Source of the DNA: Trichosphaerium sp. ATCC 40318
Taxonomy: Eukaryota; Discosea; Flabellinia; Trichosidae
Reading direction: 5' to 3'
Length of the DNA stretch: 64,000 nt
NCBI GenBank assembly: GCA_038496445.1
Contig: JALMLS010000275.1
Location: 27,159-91,158, forward strand
Position numbers and translations under genes: made by a program
Part shown: positions 12,600-23,093 of the stretch, piece by piece
Layout: each line of letters opens with the position of its first letter
How positions within the stretch are numbered: the first letter of the stretch is position 1
The notes under the pieces: model-generated
Told to the model about the DNA's origin: nothing
Database searches by the model: none
Seen by the model: the letters and a program-made list of their open reading frames with translations, nothing else

Positions 12600-15500
12600 T
12601 TACAACTCACTAGCCATAGAGTCTAGTTTTCTACCCCTTTCCATAACAAATTGGTACATAAAAAATACCGCAAACATCATCACCACGATAACGATAGTCT
12701 CAACTCCTATTTTAATACCGCTTGTATACTCCCTGGCTCTCCTTAATAAATTCTTTGTTCCTTCCTATTGTACTGTGAGAATGAGAAAATATCTAAGAGA
12801 AAATGTGTGCCTTAAATTTCCTTATGGATGTTCTATCATCAGCGAGTCTTGTAACTACAACGTAATTTGGTTAGTAGTTACTTTTTTAAGCTCTGATATG
12901 TTTTTTTACTTGCCTCCTCCTACTCCGCATAGTTGAATTTTTTCCAAACATCTGGCAATAGCTTCAACTGTTCTAAAAGTACACAGTCATCTCTCAGAAT
13001 GAAAATAAAAAAAAAAAAGCAGCTCTCGACTTACAGCTTGTATTTGGTACTATCCCTATCAAACACTTCTCGTTTTGTGTAGTTGGAAACATACACTACT
13101 TCGTCGAATTCTACAAAGGGATTAAATAAATTAAACAAGCGTTTACTTACTGTCTTCTGCTTCGTCCCACTTTACTTTGTCAAGATTCGCATCTTGAATA
13201 GGAGCTTGCCCAGGGGCAGTGATTTCATCGTTTGCTTTGTCAATATGAGTGATGAGTACAATATATGGGATTCCTAGCAAATTTAAGTAAATACAAATAC
13301 AACACTGGCATACCTCTTTTCTTCAAGTCCGTTGCATAAGACTGAAGTGAACCTAGTGCGTTGCTATCTTTGTATTTTCCAACCAAGATCGCTAATTGGA
13401 TTTTATCTTTTTCTTGCTTTCCTCTAGCTCTCATATAATCCTTATCGTCCTGAGTTGGCAACGCTTCGATATCTGTGCACGTGGTCAGCTTTTTTTGGTT
13501 TGGATTTCAACGCGGCTACACGCACATTTTTCAATTTCTTCCCCGATCTTCTTCTCCTCAAGTGCATTGATAGACATTCCGCTTTTGATCGTTTCTTCCA
13601 GTAATGTCACGTGCTCCCCAATGTCTTGACCTGATGGAATGCCAGGAGTAGTCCTACGGAGGTATAAGAAGCAACCATTGAGGTTTAAGCACACCAAAAT
13701 TTCAAGAAGATGTTGTTGTGTAGCCGTAATCCAACTCGACTTGTAGTTCCAGTTATCGCCACTGTACTCTCACTATCGAAGGTTGCAGTTCGGTCTAAGC
13801 CTGAAGCAATAGATAGTATATTATTAAAGAAACATGTCTTGCCAGAACTTGGAGGACCGGCAACAGCGATGTTACAAGTAGAGCCCCAAGAAGGTGTAAA
13901 TTCAGCGATAGCTATTTCCAGCTCTTTAACAGATGGGTTTATTGCTAGTAGAGCAGCACGATTTATGTTCGCCTTTTGAATGATGTTCGGCTCGTTCCTA
14001 AAAGAGTTTGTTAGGCGCATACAAAGTGTGGATATTTCAGTTCCTTTAGGAACATTAACGTACACTGCCATACTATGTTGCGGGGTGTTGTACTGCCTGT
14101 TACAGGACTGTTTAAGAGGTAAACTGTATCCAAGCAGTGATGCAAGTTTTCGAGGTGTTATGCCATCCTTGTTGGTTGCTTGCATTAATGCCCCTACCAA
14201 GTAAAAGTGAACTTGTAACGATGAGATATCAAAAGTTTGTACCTTTGTCAATCAAAAATTTGAGTACATTTGTATTTTGTACTGCTACTGCCCAGAACAA
14301 AGGTGTGTCACCTCGTTCGTTTTTAGATTCGAGACATGCTCCTTTAGAAAGAAGATCTTCAGCATTTTCAACTGTACCATGTGCTGCTACGAAATGAAGT
14401 GCAGTATCTCCGTCTAGTTCTGTTAGTGACAAATGCTTGATGCAACGTACATCTATTACTACCACTTGAACCAAGTTTAGAGAGTGTGTATATGTAATCA
14501 AAACCATCAGGAAGGGTAGCCTCAGTCTGGTCTGCTGAGTCGCATAACAGGTAGCCACTTGAGTCATATCTTGATTGGTCTGAAGGGGGACCTGCCTTAT
14601 TCTCATCAGGGGTTTTAACACAATGGCCTGCAATCATTTGTTCGTGTGTAACATATTGAACTGCAACATGGTTTTTCGACCATCCATTAGCTTAAATAGA
14701 ACATTAGTAACATGTACGTAGAGTATTTGACATACCCGATAATACTCTTGTGCACAGTCTACAGGTTATACTTTGTATTGCCATGTTTACTTGTTCAATG
14801 CATAACGAGGAATGGTCAGGCATATAGGACTTGTGCACACATGTTCCTTGCTCCGTATAAAAGTAAATTGTAGATGGTGGCCAAAAATTAATTCCTCCAA
14901 CTGTTCCTAGAGCAAGTGTAAGGACATTCCAAAACTCTTCATTTCTAACCCCGCATTCCACAGTTAAGTAAAATAACATTAGGTGCGATACTTGTTATTG
15001 TAGGTTTGCCAAAGCCTATGACGTTATCAAAAGAAGTGTCACAAAGTGTTTCCAAACCAACCCATCCACATATAAGCCGTTACTTTAACAATGAATTCAA
15101 TAAGGAGTTCGCTCGATTGCTGCTTTAGTAGATTGTAAGAAACACATGTGATCATATAGGCACCATACCGAAAAAACACCAAACCGTAGGCATGCATCGA
15201 ACTTAAATGGGTGTCCATCCAATCTAACATTAATTCCTATCCAAACGATCATTTATTGTATTGTTAATACCAGTAAGTTGTACCTAATTGAACTCCATCA
15301 AAGCTGGCAACACCAGAAATATCAAAATTTCTTCGAATGTAATCTAAAAAATACATAGTTTTTTAGTACTAAGGATACTGGTATAATGATTGAGTCCATT
15401 CAGAGTAGGTAGAACTGCTGAAGAGCACATGGTGGTACTAGAAAATGGAATGGCCCGTAACTTTAGACAGACGTTTTAGAATCTTTCGTTTCGCCTATCC

Positions 15501-15972
15501 AAGCGCATATTTATACCCGCAACATAATTTCAGCTTCAAAAAAAAACCAAATAAAAACACGTGATCCAAACGTCACGCAAAAAAAAAATGGATCTTGGTA
15601 GAATGTTTTTCGTTTACTAAAAGCTAATTACGTAGTTTTAGGCACGAAAATGCTTGCCTACCTCTTGGTTCGTCGTTTTCTCTAAGCTTCAATTGTTTAA
15701 AAGGTGATAGCCCTAGTTCCGGTTCAATAGTACACTGTACGTAGTATTTTGGTGCATCTTCTTTCACAGTCTACAAAGCAGTTAGTTTTAATACTATTGA
15801 GAGTCTTTACCAAACAAACGCATGGTTCTGGTGTTAAATACTTGTTCGAACGTTCATCGCCAAAGAAATGTACTGTAGTTTCAATATCCCCACAATCCAT
15901 TGTAGCGAAAGGTGAATCGCACGCTACAGACGGTAGAAGTGGAAATAGGCCTTCAAGTTGATTTGTCTCCAT
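12600..15972 (-). CDS. Ankyrin-repeat P-loop GTPase with C-terminal membrane anchor (copy A), possible N-terminal frameshift
   Basis: The N-terminal exons begin METNQLEGLFPLLPSVACDS and continue TVKEDAPKYYVQCTIEP, DYIRRNFDISGVASFDGVQ and GINVRLDGHPF; I do not recognise this region. Then come ankyrin repeats (LDGDTALHFVAAHG, ERGDTPLFWAVAV, NKDGITPRKLASLLG). The G domain has G1 GPPSSGKT, a G2-like TGTTSR, G3 WTTPG (the usual D is replaced), G4 VLITHID and a G5-like VSNYTK. The last exon encodes a membrane segment (TIVIVVMMFAVFFMYQFVM) and a short tail ending MASEL. The G3 motif only appears after splicing the intron at 13640-13685. Compared with copy B, two bases are missing near 15050, which puts a stop after GNTL. 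The gene may thus be broken, or expressed from a downstream start before the ankyrins. G-domain exons are intact. A distant relationship to GIMAP/IRG-type GTPases is possible but not shown. Confidence 0.65.
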
Positions 15973-16103
15973 CTGGCGTATTTGTTCGAGTTAATAGTTT
16001 ATTTTTGATTGACCAAAACAAAACCATGTCGTTAAATTAACTGAATTTGTTCGAGACTAGCGCTAGTTAAGTCTTTTTGTGCTTATAATTTCGTACCATT
16101 ATC
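15973..16103. repeat. Duplicated 5' flank of GTPase copy A, matching 20771-20901
   Basis: These 131 bp upstream of copy A are nearly identical to the bases upstream of copy B. Homology stops abruptly at 16103/16104, where the truncated 3' end of copy B begins about 15 bp later. This marks the tandem-duplication junction. The segment probably carries the promoter of copy A. Confidence 0.75.
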
Positions 16104-16117
16104 CTAATGAGTGTGCT

Positions 16118-19100
16118 CGTATACTCCCTGGCTCTCTTTAATAAATTCTTTGTTCCTTCCTATTGTACTGTGAGAATGAGAAAATGATATCTAAGAGAAA
16201 ATGTGTGCCTTAAATTTCCTTATGGATGTTCTATCATCAGCGAGTCTTGTAGTAGTTACTTTTTTAAGCTCTGATATGTTTTTTTACTTGCCTCCTCCTA
16301 CTCCGCATAGTTGAATTTTTTCCAAACATCTGGCAATAGCTTCAACCGTTCTAAAAATACACAGTCATCTCTCAGAATGAAAATAAAAAAAAAAAAGCAG
16401 CTCTCGACTTACAGCTTGTATTTGGTACTATCCCTATCAAACACTTCTCGTTTTGTGTAGTTGGAAACATACACTACTTCGTCGAATTCTACAAAGGGAT
16501 TAAATAAATTAAACAAGCGTTTACTTACTGTCTTCTGCTTCGTCCCACTTTACTTTGTCAAGATTCGCATCTTGAATAGGAGCTTGCCCAGGGGCAGTGA
16601 TTTCATCGTTTGCTTTGTCAATATGAGTGATGAGTACAATATATGGGATTCCTAGCGAATTTCAGAACCTTTGATGGGTAACCGTAATCCAAACTCTACT
16701 TGTAGTTCCAGTTAAAGCCACTGTACTCTCACTATCGAAGGTTGCAGTTCGGTCTAAGCCTGGAGCAATATATATTATACCATTAAAGAAACATGTCTTG
16801 CCAGAACTCGGAGGACCGACAATAGCGATGTTACAAGTAGATCCTGCTATAAAGATCTGGACAAACTTGAATAAAACGTGGAATACTCACTGCGACAAAC
16901 TGGAATCCAGTATGGATGAGATGATCTCTAATGTATCTAAGTTTAGAGTACAATTAAAATAGCATTAGAGCTATAGACCAATATGTCCTAGCGAAGGCAG
17001 CCTCAATCTTCAGTAGCAATCCCACACAAACTGTAAAGAAAATGGAAAAAATAATCCGAAAACATACACGTAAACTATGCAAATCCATCAATGAGCAAAA
17101 AGACGCAGACTATATGGCGGTTACAAGGAAGTTGTGAAAAATGTGATATGTGATATGCATTGAAGACAAGCAAATAGATATGGCAACACAATACTAACTG
17201 TGACAATTCAGCAATGGTTGCTGTTAAAAATGACAGACTACGGAACGCCCAAACATTTAACTCACAAGTAATATCCAAAATGGGCGATATCAAACTTCCT
17301 CCACCAGGAAACAGAGATGGACACTATCAAATACACGATAATTTTTTGGACACGTGGGGAGAAATAAACAGCAAAATATAATATACACTCCTAATGGCTG
17401 TACACGTGTTTTACTCCGTTACAGACATTTGGGTAAACTTCAGTTGACTTCGTATAAATCAACGACAACAACCGACAAAGCTTAAACAACATGGCGAGCA
17501 GCAATCACCCACACCCCACCCAAAAATTTCCTTTTCAATTTGTTTTAAAAAACTGTAAAAACCTTTCTTTATTTTCCAAGTGTTCTTGTATAATATAACA
17601 AATGCTTGGCACTGTAATAGAGCCACAAGACATTTTGGTTGGATGCATTCATATCTGTACCTTCGTATCTGGATGGTTTGGTCGATTCAGTTATCCAGCT
17701 GTCATCCCATGCCTTTTAATTTTCTTCTTTCCTTGATTTTTGGTAGTTGCCGTGTACAGCTATTCTGTTCTTACTATGAATTTATTGTCCCATTCCCAGT
17801 CATTCGTAGTGAGGTGTTATGATGTATTTGTTTTTGTCTACCTAATTTTGCTAGGTTATCTGCTTCTCTATTTCCTGTTTCTTTCTTTTGCATACGATAT
17901 TTATACAAAAATACAAGATGGGAACGTATGAAACTAGCAGATGTGAAATATGCGGAGATGAAGATGAAGAACAAGCAGAAGACATAAATTAATTACTCCG
18001 ACCTTACAAACCTTCCTAAACTCCACATCTGAAGTCATAGGACAGGTAAGTAAATATCAAAAAAGCACCAATGGCAACTTAGAAGGGATACAAGAGGTCA
18101 TACCAATAACAGGACACCTAGAAACAAATGTTGTCAAGAGTAAACTAAAGGAAAAACAAACAGAACAAAATACGCCACCTATGAACGTATATTCAATCAC
18201 ACGAATATGTTCATGAGATATAGAAACCCAAATAGAAGTATATCACCAGAATTATGGCTCTTGGCCATTCTGGGATTCAACAAAAGAGACTACACTAACA
18301 GGAATCACATGCAAAGACAGCATGAAATACCCGACATTCTACAACGAAATGTTATACGTATCGAGAATGATATCCTGGGCTCACAGTTCCAATCATGCTT
18401 TGGATATATTGCATTCCAAACGGCCACACGCCTATCGACAGAATATCACAAGGAATTAGCGATAAATCTACTATCAAGAGCTTAGAAAAACAGTATTAGA
18501 GATGGCACAACAGAAGACTTGAGGAATACAGATGAAGATTAGTTTACTAACAAAAACTTTTAGGGGCAATTCCAGGTTCTATGGAGAGCTTGTGTTGTAC
18601 TATATAATGTAACGTAATATGCGCCTTGAGTAAGCTTTGCGAAATCAAAATAAACCATACAAGTAGATCCCAAGGAGGAGCAAATTCAGCGATAGCTATT
18701 TCCAGCTGTTTAACAGATGGGTTTATTGCTAGTAGAGCATGATTTATGTTCGCCTTCGGCTCATTCCTAAAAGAGTTTATTAGGCACATACAAAGTATAG
18801 ATATTTCAGTTGTAGGAACATAACGTACGCTGCCATACAGTAATACCCAAGAGGTAAACTGTATCCAAGCAGTGATGCAAGTTTTCGAGGTGTTATACCA
18901 TCCTTGTTGGTTGCTTGCGTTAATGCCCCTACCAAGTAAAAGTGAACTTGTAACGCGATGAGATATCAAAAGTTTGTGTACCTTTGTCAATCAAAAATTT
19001 GAGTACATTTGTATTTTGTACTGCTACTGCCCAGAACAAAGGTGTGTCACCTCGTTCGTTTTTAGATTCGAGACATGCTCCTTTAGAAAGAAGATCTTCA

Positions 19101-20770
19101 GCATTTTCAACTGTACCATGTGCTGCTACGAAATGAAGTGCGGTATCTCCGGCTAGTTATGTTAGTGACAAATGCTTGACGCAACGTACATCTATTACTA
19201 CCACTTGAACCAAGTTTAGAGAGTGTGTATATGTAATCAAAACCATCAGGAAGGGTAGACTCAGTCTGGTCTGCTGAGTCGCATAACCGGTAGTCGCTTG
19301 AGTCATATCTTGATTGGTCTGAAGGGGGACCTGCCTTATTCTCATCAGGGGTTTTAACACAATGGCCTGCAATCATTTGTCCTAATGTAACATATTGAAC
19401 TGCAACATGGTTTTTCGACCATCCATTAGCTTAAATAGAACATTAGTAACATGTACGTAGAGTATTTGACATACCCGATAATACTCTTGCGTACAGTGTA
19501 CAGGTTATACTTTGTATTGCCATGTTTACTTGTTCAATGCATTTCGAGGAATGGTAAGGTATATGGGACTCGTGCACACATATTCCTTGCTCCGTATAAA
19601 AGTAAATTGTAGATGGTGGCCAAAAATTAATTCCTCCAACTGTTCCTAGAGCAAGTGTAAGAACATTCCAAAACTCTTCATTTCTAACCCCGCATTCCAC
19701 AGTTAAGTAAAATAACATTAGGTGCGATACTTGTTATTGTAGGTTTGTCAATGTCATCTATGCTGTTATCAAAAGAAGTGTCACAAAGTGTGTTTCTAAA
19801 CCAACCCATCCGCATATAAGCCGTTACTTTAACAATGAATTCAATAAGGAGTTCGCTCGATTGCTGCTTTAGTAGATTGTAAGAAACACATGTAATCATA
19901 TAGGCACCATACCGAAAAAACACCAAACCGTAGGCGTGCATCGAACTTAAATGGGTGTCCATCCAATCTAACATTAATTCCTATCCAAACGATCATTTAT
20001 TGTATTGTTAATACCAGTAAGTTGTACCTAATTGAACTCCATCAAACGTGGCAACACCGTATGGATCAAAATTTCTTCGAATGTAATCTAAAAAATACAT
20101 AGTTTTTTTAGTACTACGGACACTGGTTTAACGATTGAGTCCATTCAGAGTAGGTAGAACTGCTGAAGAGCACATGGTGGTACTAGAAAATGGAATGGCC
20201 CGTAACTTTAGACGGACGATTTAGATCTTTCGTTTCGCCTATCCAAGCGCATATTTATACCCGCAACATAATTTCAGCTTCAAAAAAAACCAAATAAAAA
20301 CACGTGATCCAAACGTCACGCAAAAAAAATGGATCTTGGTAGAATGTTTTTCGTTTACTAAAAGCTAATTACGTAGTTTAAGGCCCTTAAACGCTTGCCT
20401 ACCTCTTGGTTCGTCGTTTTCTCTAAGCTTCAATTGTTTAAAAGGTGATAGCCCTTCCGGTTCAATAATACACTCTACGAAGTATTGTGGTGCATCTTCT
20501 TTCACAGTCTACAAAGCAGTTAGTTTTAATACTATTGAGAGTCTTTACCAAACGAACGCGTGGTTCTGGTGTTAAATACTTGTTCGAACGTTCATCGCCA
20601 AAGAAATGTACTCTAGTTTCAATATCCCCACAATCCATTTTAGCGACAGGTTTTTTAATATCGTCTATCTCTGGCTGGTGTGTGTTCGCTGTGTCATCGC
20701 TTGTAGCAAAATATGAATCGCACGCTACAGACGGTAGAAGTGGAAATAGGCCTTCAAGTTGATTCTCCAT
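16118..20770 (-). pseudogene. Ankyrin-GTPase copy B, disrupted
   Basis: The N-terminal half reads through cleanly: MENQLEGLFPLLPSVACDS with 21 residues more than copy A, then exons through CDTSFDNSIDDIDKPTIT, TVGGINFWPPSTIYFYTEQG and the ankyrin repeats. The acceptor before the first ankyrin exon is altered (ACAG in copy A, ACAT here), but a TAG four bases on could replace it. The GTPase half is broken in three ways. A 1.8 kb insertion (16845-18657) splits the exon just upstream of the P-loop. The exons carrying G3 and the helical insert are deleted, so the G4 exon abuts the G1 exon near 16658. The C-terminal membrane-anchor exon is missing, with homology to copy A ending at 16118. The gene could still make a truncated N-terminal plus ankyrin protein. 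Confidence 0.8.
16845..18657. mobile_element. 1.8 kb insertion with 13 bp target-site duplication, degenerate LINE-like
   Basis: The insertion interrupts GTPase copy B and is flanked by a perfect direct repeat, TACAAGTAGATCC, at 16832-16844 and 18658-18670. Copies A and C have no such insertion at that place. On the minus strand about 17774-17974 the residues GNREADNLAKLG resemble the end of an RNase H domain in non-LTR retrotransposons. A longer open stretch on the plus strand (18207-18485) is not recognised. No terminal inverted repeats, LTRs or clear poly(A) tail were seen. A 13 bp duplication suits a non-LTR element, but the class assignment is tentative; the insertion itself is well supported. 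Confidence 0.6.
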
Positions 20771-20963
20771 CTGGCGTATTTGTTCGAGTTAATAGTTTAT
20801 TTTTGATTGACCAAAACAAAACCATGTCGTTAAATTAACTGAATTTGTTCGAGACTAGCGCTAGTTAAGTCTTTTTGTGCTTATAATTTCGTACCATTAT
20901 CGTCGGGTCTACATACGTAAAGATAAATAATCAATATACTACCGCTAATAAGCATTTAGAGCA
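20771..20963. promoter_or_regulatory. Bidirectional promoter region of GTPase copy B and the ankyrin gene
   Basis: These 193 bp lie between two divergent starts. The first 131 bp are shared with the copy A flank (15973-16103); the remainder is unique. It contains the palindrome-like CTAGCGCTAG near 20853-20862. Confidence 0.5.
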
Positions 20964-23093
20964 ATGGAATTGATTCAAAAAACGCTAGACGGTTCGTTTA
21001 CTGTTTCCTTTTTATGTTTCCCCCGTTTCTCACAAATTAAAAAGAAGGAGAAACGTTGCTTCACGCAGCGGTAAATGAAAAAAACCACGACGCTGTCATA
21101 TTACTGTTAAACAACGGGTGTGATGTAAATGCGAAAACTAAAAAAAGAGGCATAACTCCACTGCACCTAGCCGCGGTGAAAGGTGAAGCTCGTATCTTTG
21201 ACACTCTCCTAAAAGCAGGTACTGCTCATTGTTTAGCTCAATCATATTCTTTCCTCACTTTTTTTTTACTATTGTAGGAGCTGATGTCAATGCAACTACA
21301 ACTGATGGTTTGACACCAGCCAGAGCAGCCCGAATTTTTGGTGAAGTGAAAGAGCAACACAAAGGATCTATGCGCAAAGAAAACGCATACAATGTACAAA
21401 CCACAAGTTCATACAGTTCAAGAACAAGTGCTCATTTGACACTTGAATCACCTCCAGAAAAGATACAAGAAGAAAAGTCACGTGAATTTAAACCTATCCC
21501 AGAAACCGTTTTCTCTTCTTCACCGAAAATTTGTGGCAACAAACCAATATCATCTCAAGGGAAATATCACGATAGGAGTTTTAAATGCATACTCGCGATA
21601 ATGTTGGCACAAGGTCGAAACATGAGTGTAAGTTTCCTTCTCGCTTTTCTTCTTTTTTGCTTTCCTTGACTCCAATTGTGAATTTGTTACTCACTCTCAT
21701 AAGATCCCGGAACCTGTATATCATGCAAACCCATTTGCAAACCGTGAACCAATTAGAGTGATTCTTCCTGGTAATGACATAACAAAATATGAATGTGAGG
21801 TTACACATCAGAATAAAAAAGAGTTAACACGAACATTCAAATGTGGCGATCCAAACCTAAAATATAATAAGAAAAAAGGGAGACATCCAGTATTGGAGAA
21901 ACGACAATCATCTACAAAAACGCCAGACGGAAATTTACAATACAACTTGGTATTGGTACTTGCTCACAGTGGGTGGTACACCGCGACCATCAGCCACATT
22001 GACTCCAAAGAAATTTATAAGATAACCATCCGCGCTTACTCTCGCAATTCCAATTACAAAGGCCTCAAAGATAAAATAAAATACTACACATCTGAAAAGC
22101 AAGTAACCGAACAAGAAAAGAACCTCAGAAGTCGTGGAAACCAAAATACAAAGCAGTATGTTATCAGCTTAAGCTACAGTTCGCTAATGTAAAGTAAGGC
22201 CTACAAACAATCCTCAAACAAGACAAGACACAGAAAAGCCTGTTACATTATTGCAAATACGAAATTCGGATGAAATCCTGATGGAGAAAATGTCCAAAAA
22301 GCGAAAAAATACACACAAGCACGTCATTTCAATTTTAGCTACAACTGCTAATATTAATTTTAGGCCTACAAACAATTCTCAAAAAAGACAAAGAACAGGA
22401 AAGCCTATGACATTGCACAACAGTAATTCAGTTGAAATCCTGCGGGAGAAAATGTCGAATCTGCTTGTTGGCAAAAAGCATACTTCAACATTCTATATCA
22501 ACTTGCTTGGTAAACCCGTACTCACAAAAGAACAACTCGATAATGGATGTACACCTACAACTATCTGGGGCACCGAACCTGATCCGAGAAAAGTTACAAT
22601 TACCACTCATGCCATCAATACTCCTTCTGAAAAAGAACTTAACGAGCTTCTCATGGAAGCCTCTCGTCTCATTTATGGCTCCAAAGAAATTATCATACAA
22701 AATCTACACAATAAAAGCGCTGGTTTGGAGATCACCAGAAACTCCTATATCATCACAGTGCGAGATTCTGACAGCATCCCTTTATCTTCAAAAGAGAGCT
22801 GTTTTTTTATTCATGGTCTACTTTGGTCAGCTGTGGCTCGCCTCCCTATAGTTCAAGAGGTTCGCTTTTCAGGTATTCCAGTACCTATTATTGAAAGTGA
22901 CTTTTCAGCTTTTGTGGCTCAGCAGTTCAATGCCACTGTTATTGATGGAAAACGAGTACTTTTAAACAATTTCCCAACTAAAGACATTATCATTTCTCTT
23001 GGTGAAGCATGTGATAAGCTCATGGAAGGGACATTCTCTTTACACCTCCAGCGCGAAGAATTACATATCATATACAAAACCATTAAGAGTTAA
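20964..23093 (+). CDS. Ankyrin-repeat protein with unknown C-terminal domains and an internal in-frame duplication
   Basis: The start MELIQKTLDG splices to ETLLHAAVNEKNHDAVILLL, giving two to three ankyrin repeats (GITPLHLAAVKGEARIFDTL, GADVNATTTDGLTPARAARI). A polar linker with many S, T and K follows, then a region IPEPVYHANPF to ISHIDSKEIYKITIRAYS that may be a beta-sandwich. The intron 22158-22198 (GTATGT donor) joins this in frame to a last exon ending at 23093 (IIYKTIKS), which includes SCFFIHGLLWSAVARLP. Without that intron the frame stops at 22192. The exon start is tandemly duplicated (see repeat at 22165-22460). The gene is divergent from GTPase copy B and, like it, carries ankyrin repeats, so a shared function is possible. 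The C-terminal domains are not recognised. Confidence 0.65.
22165..22460 (+). repeat. 165 bp-offset tandem duplication including a 3' splice site
   Basis: The sequence GGCCTACAAACAAT occurs at 22198 and again at 22363, and similarity continues through GAAATCCTG.GGAGAAAATGTC. Upstream of each, the intron tail is also similar (AGCTACA..., GCTAAT..., ending AG). The 165 bp offset equals 55 codons, so both copies are read in the same frame, and both acceptors give the same splice phase. Confidence 0.8.

Noticed and set aside
13083-13277. Plus-strand 64-codon frame repeated at 16461 and 26577
   Set aside because: It is the antisense shadow of the G4/G5 exons of the GTPase copies; conservation follows from the real gene on the minus strand.
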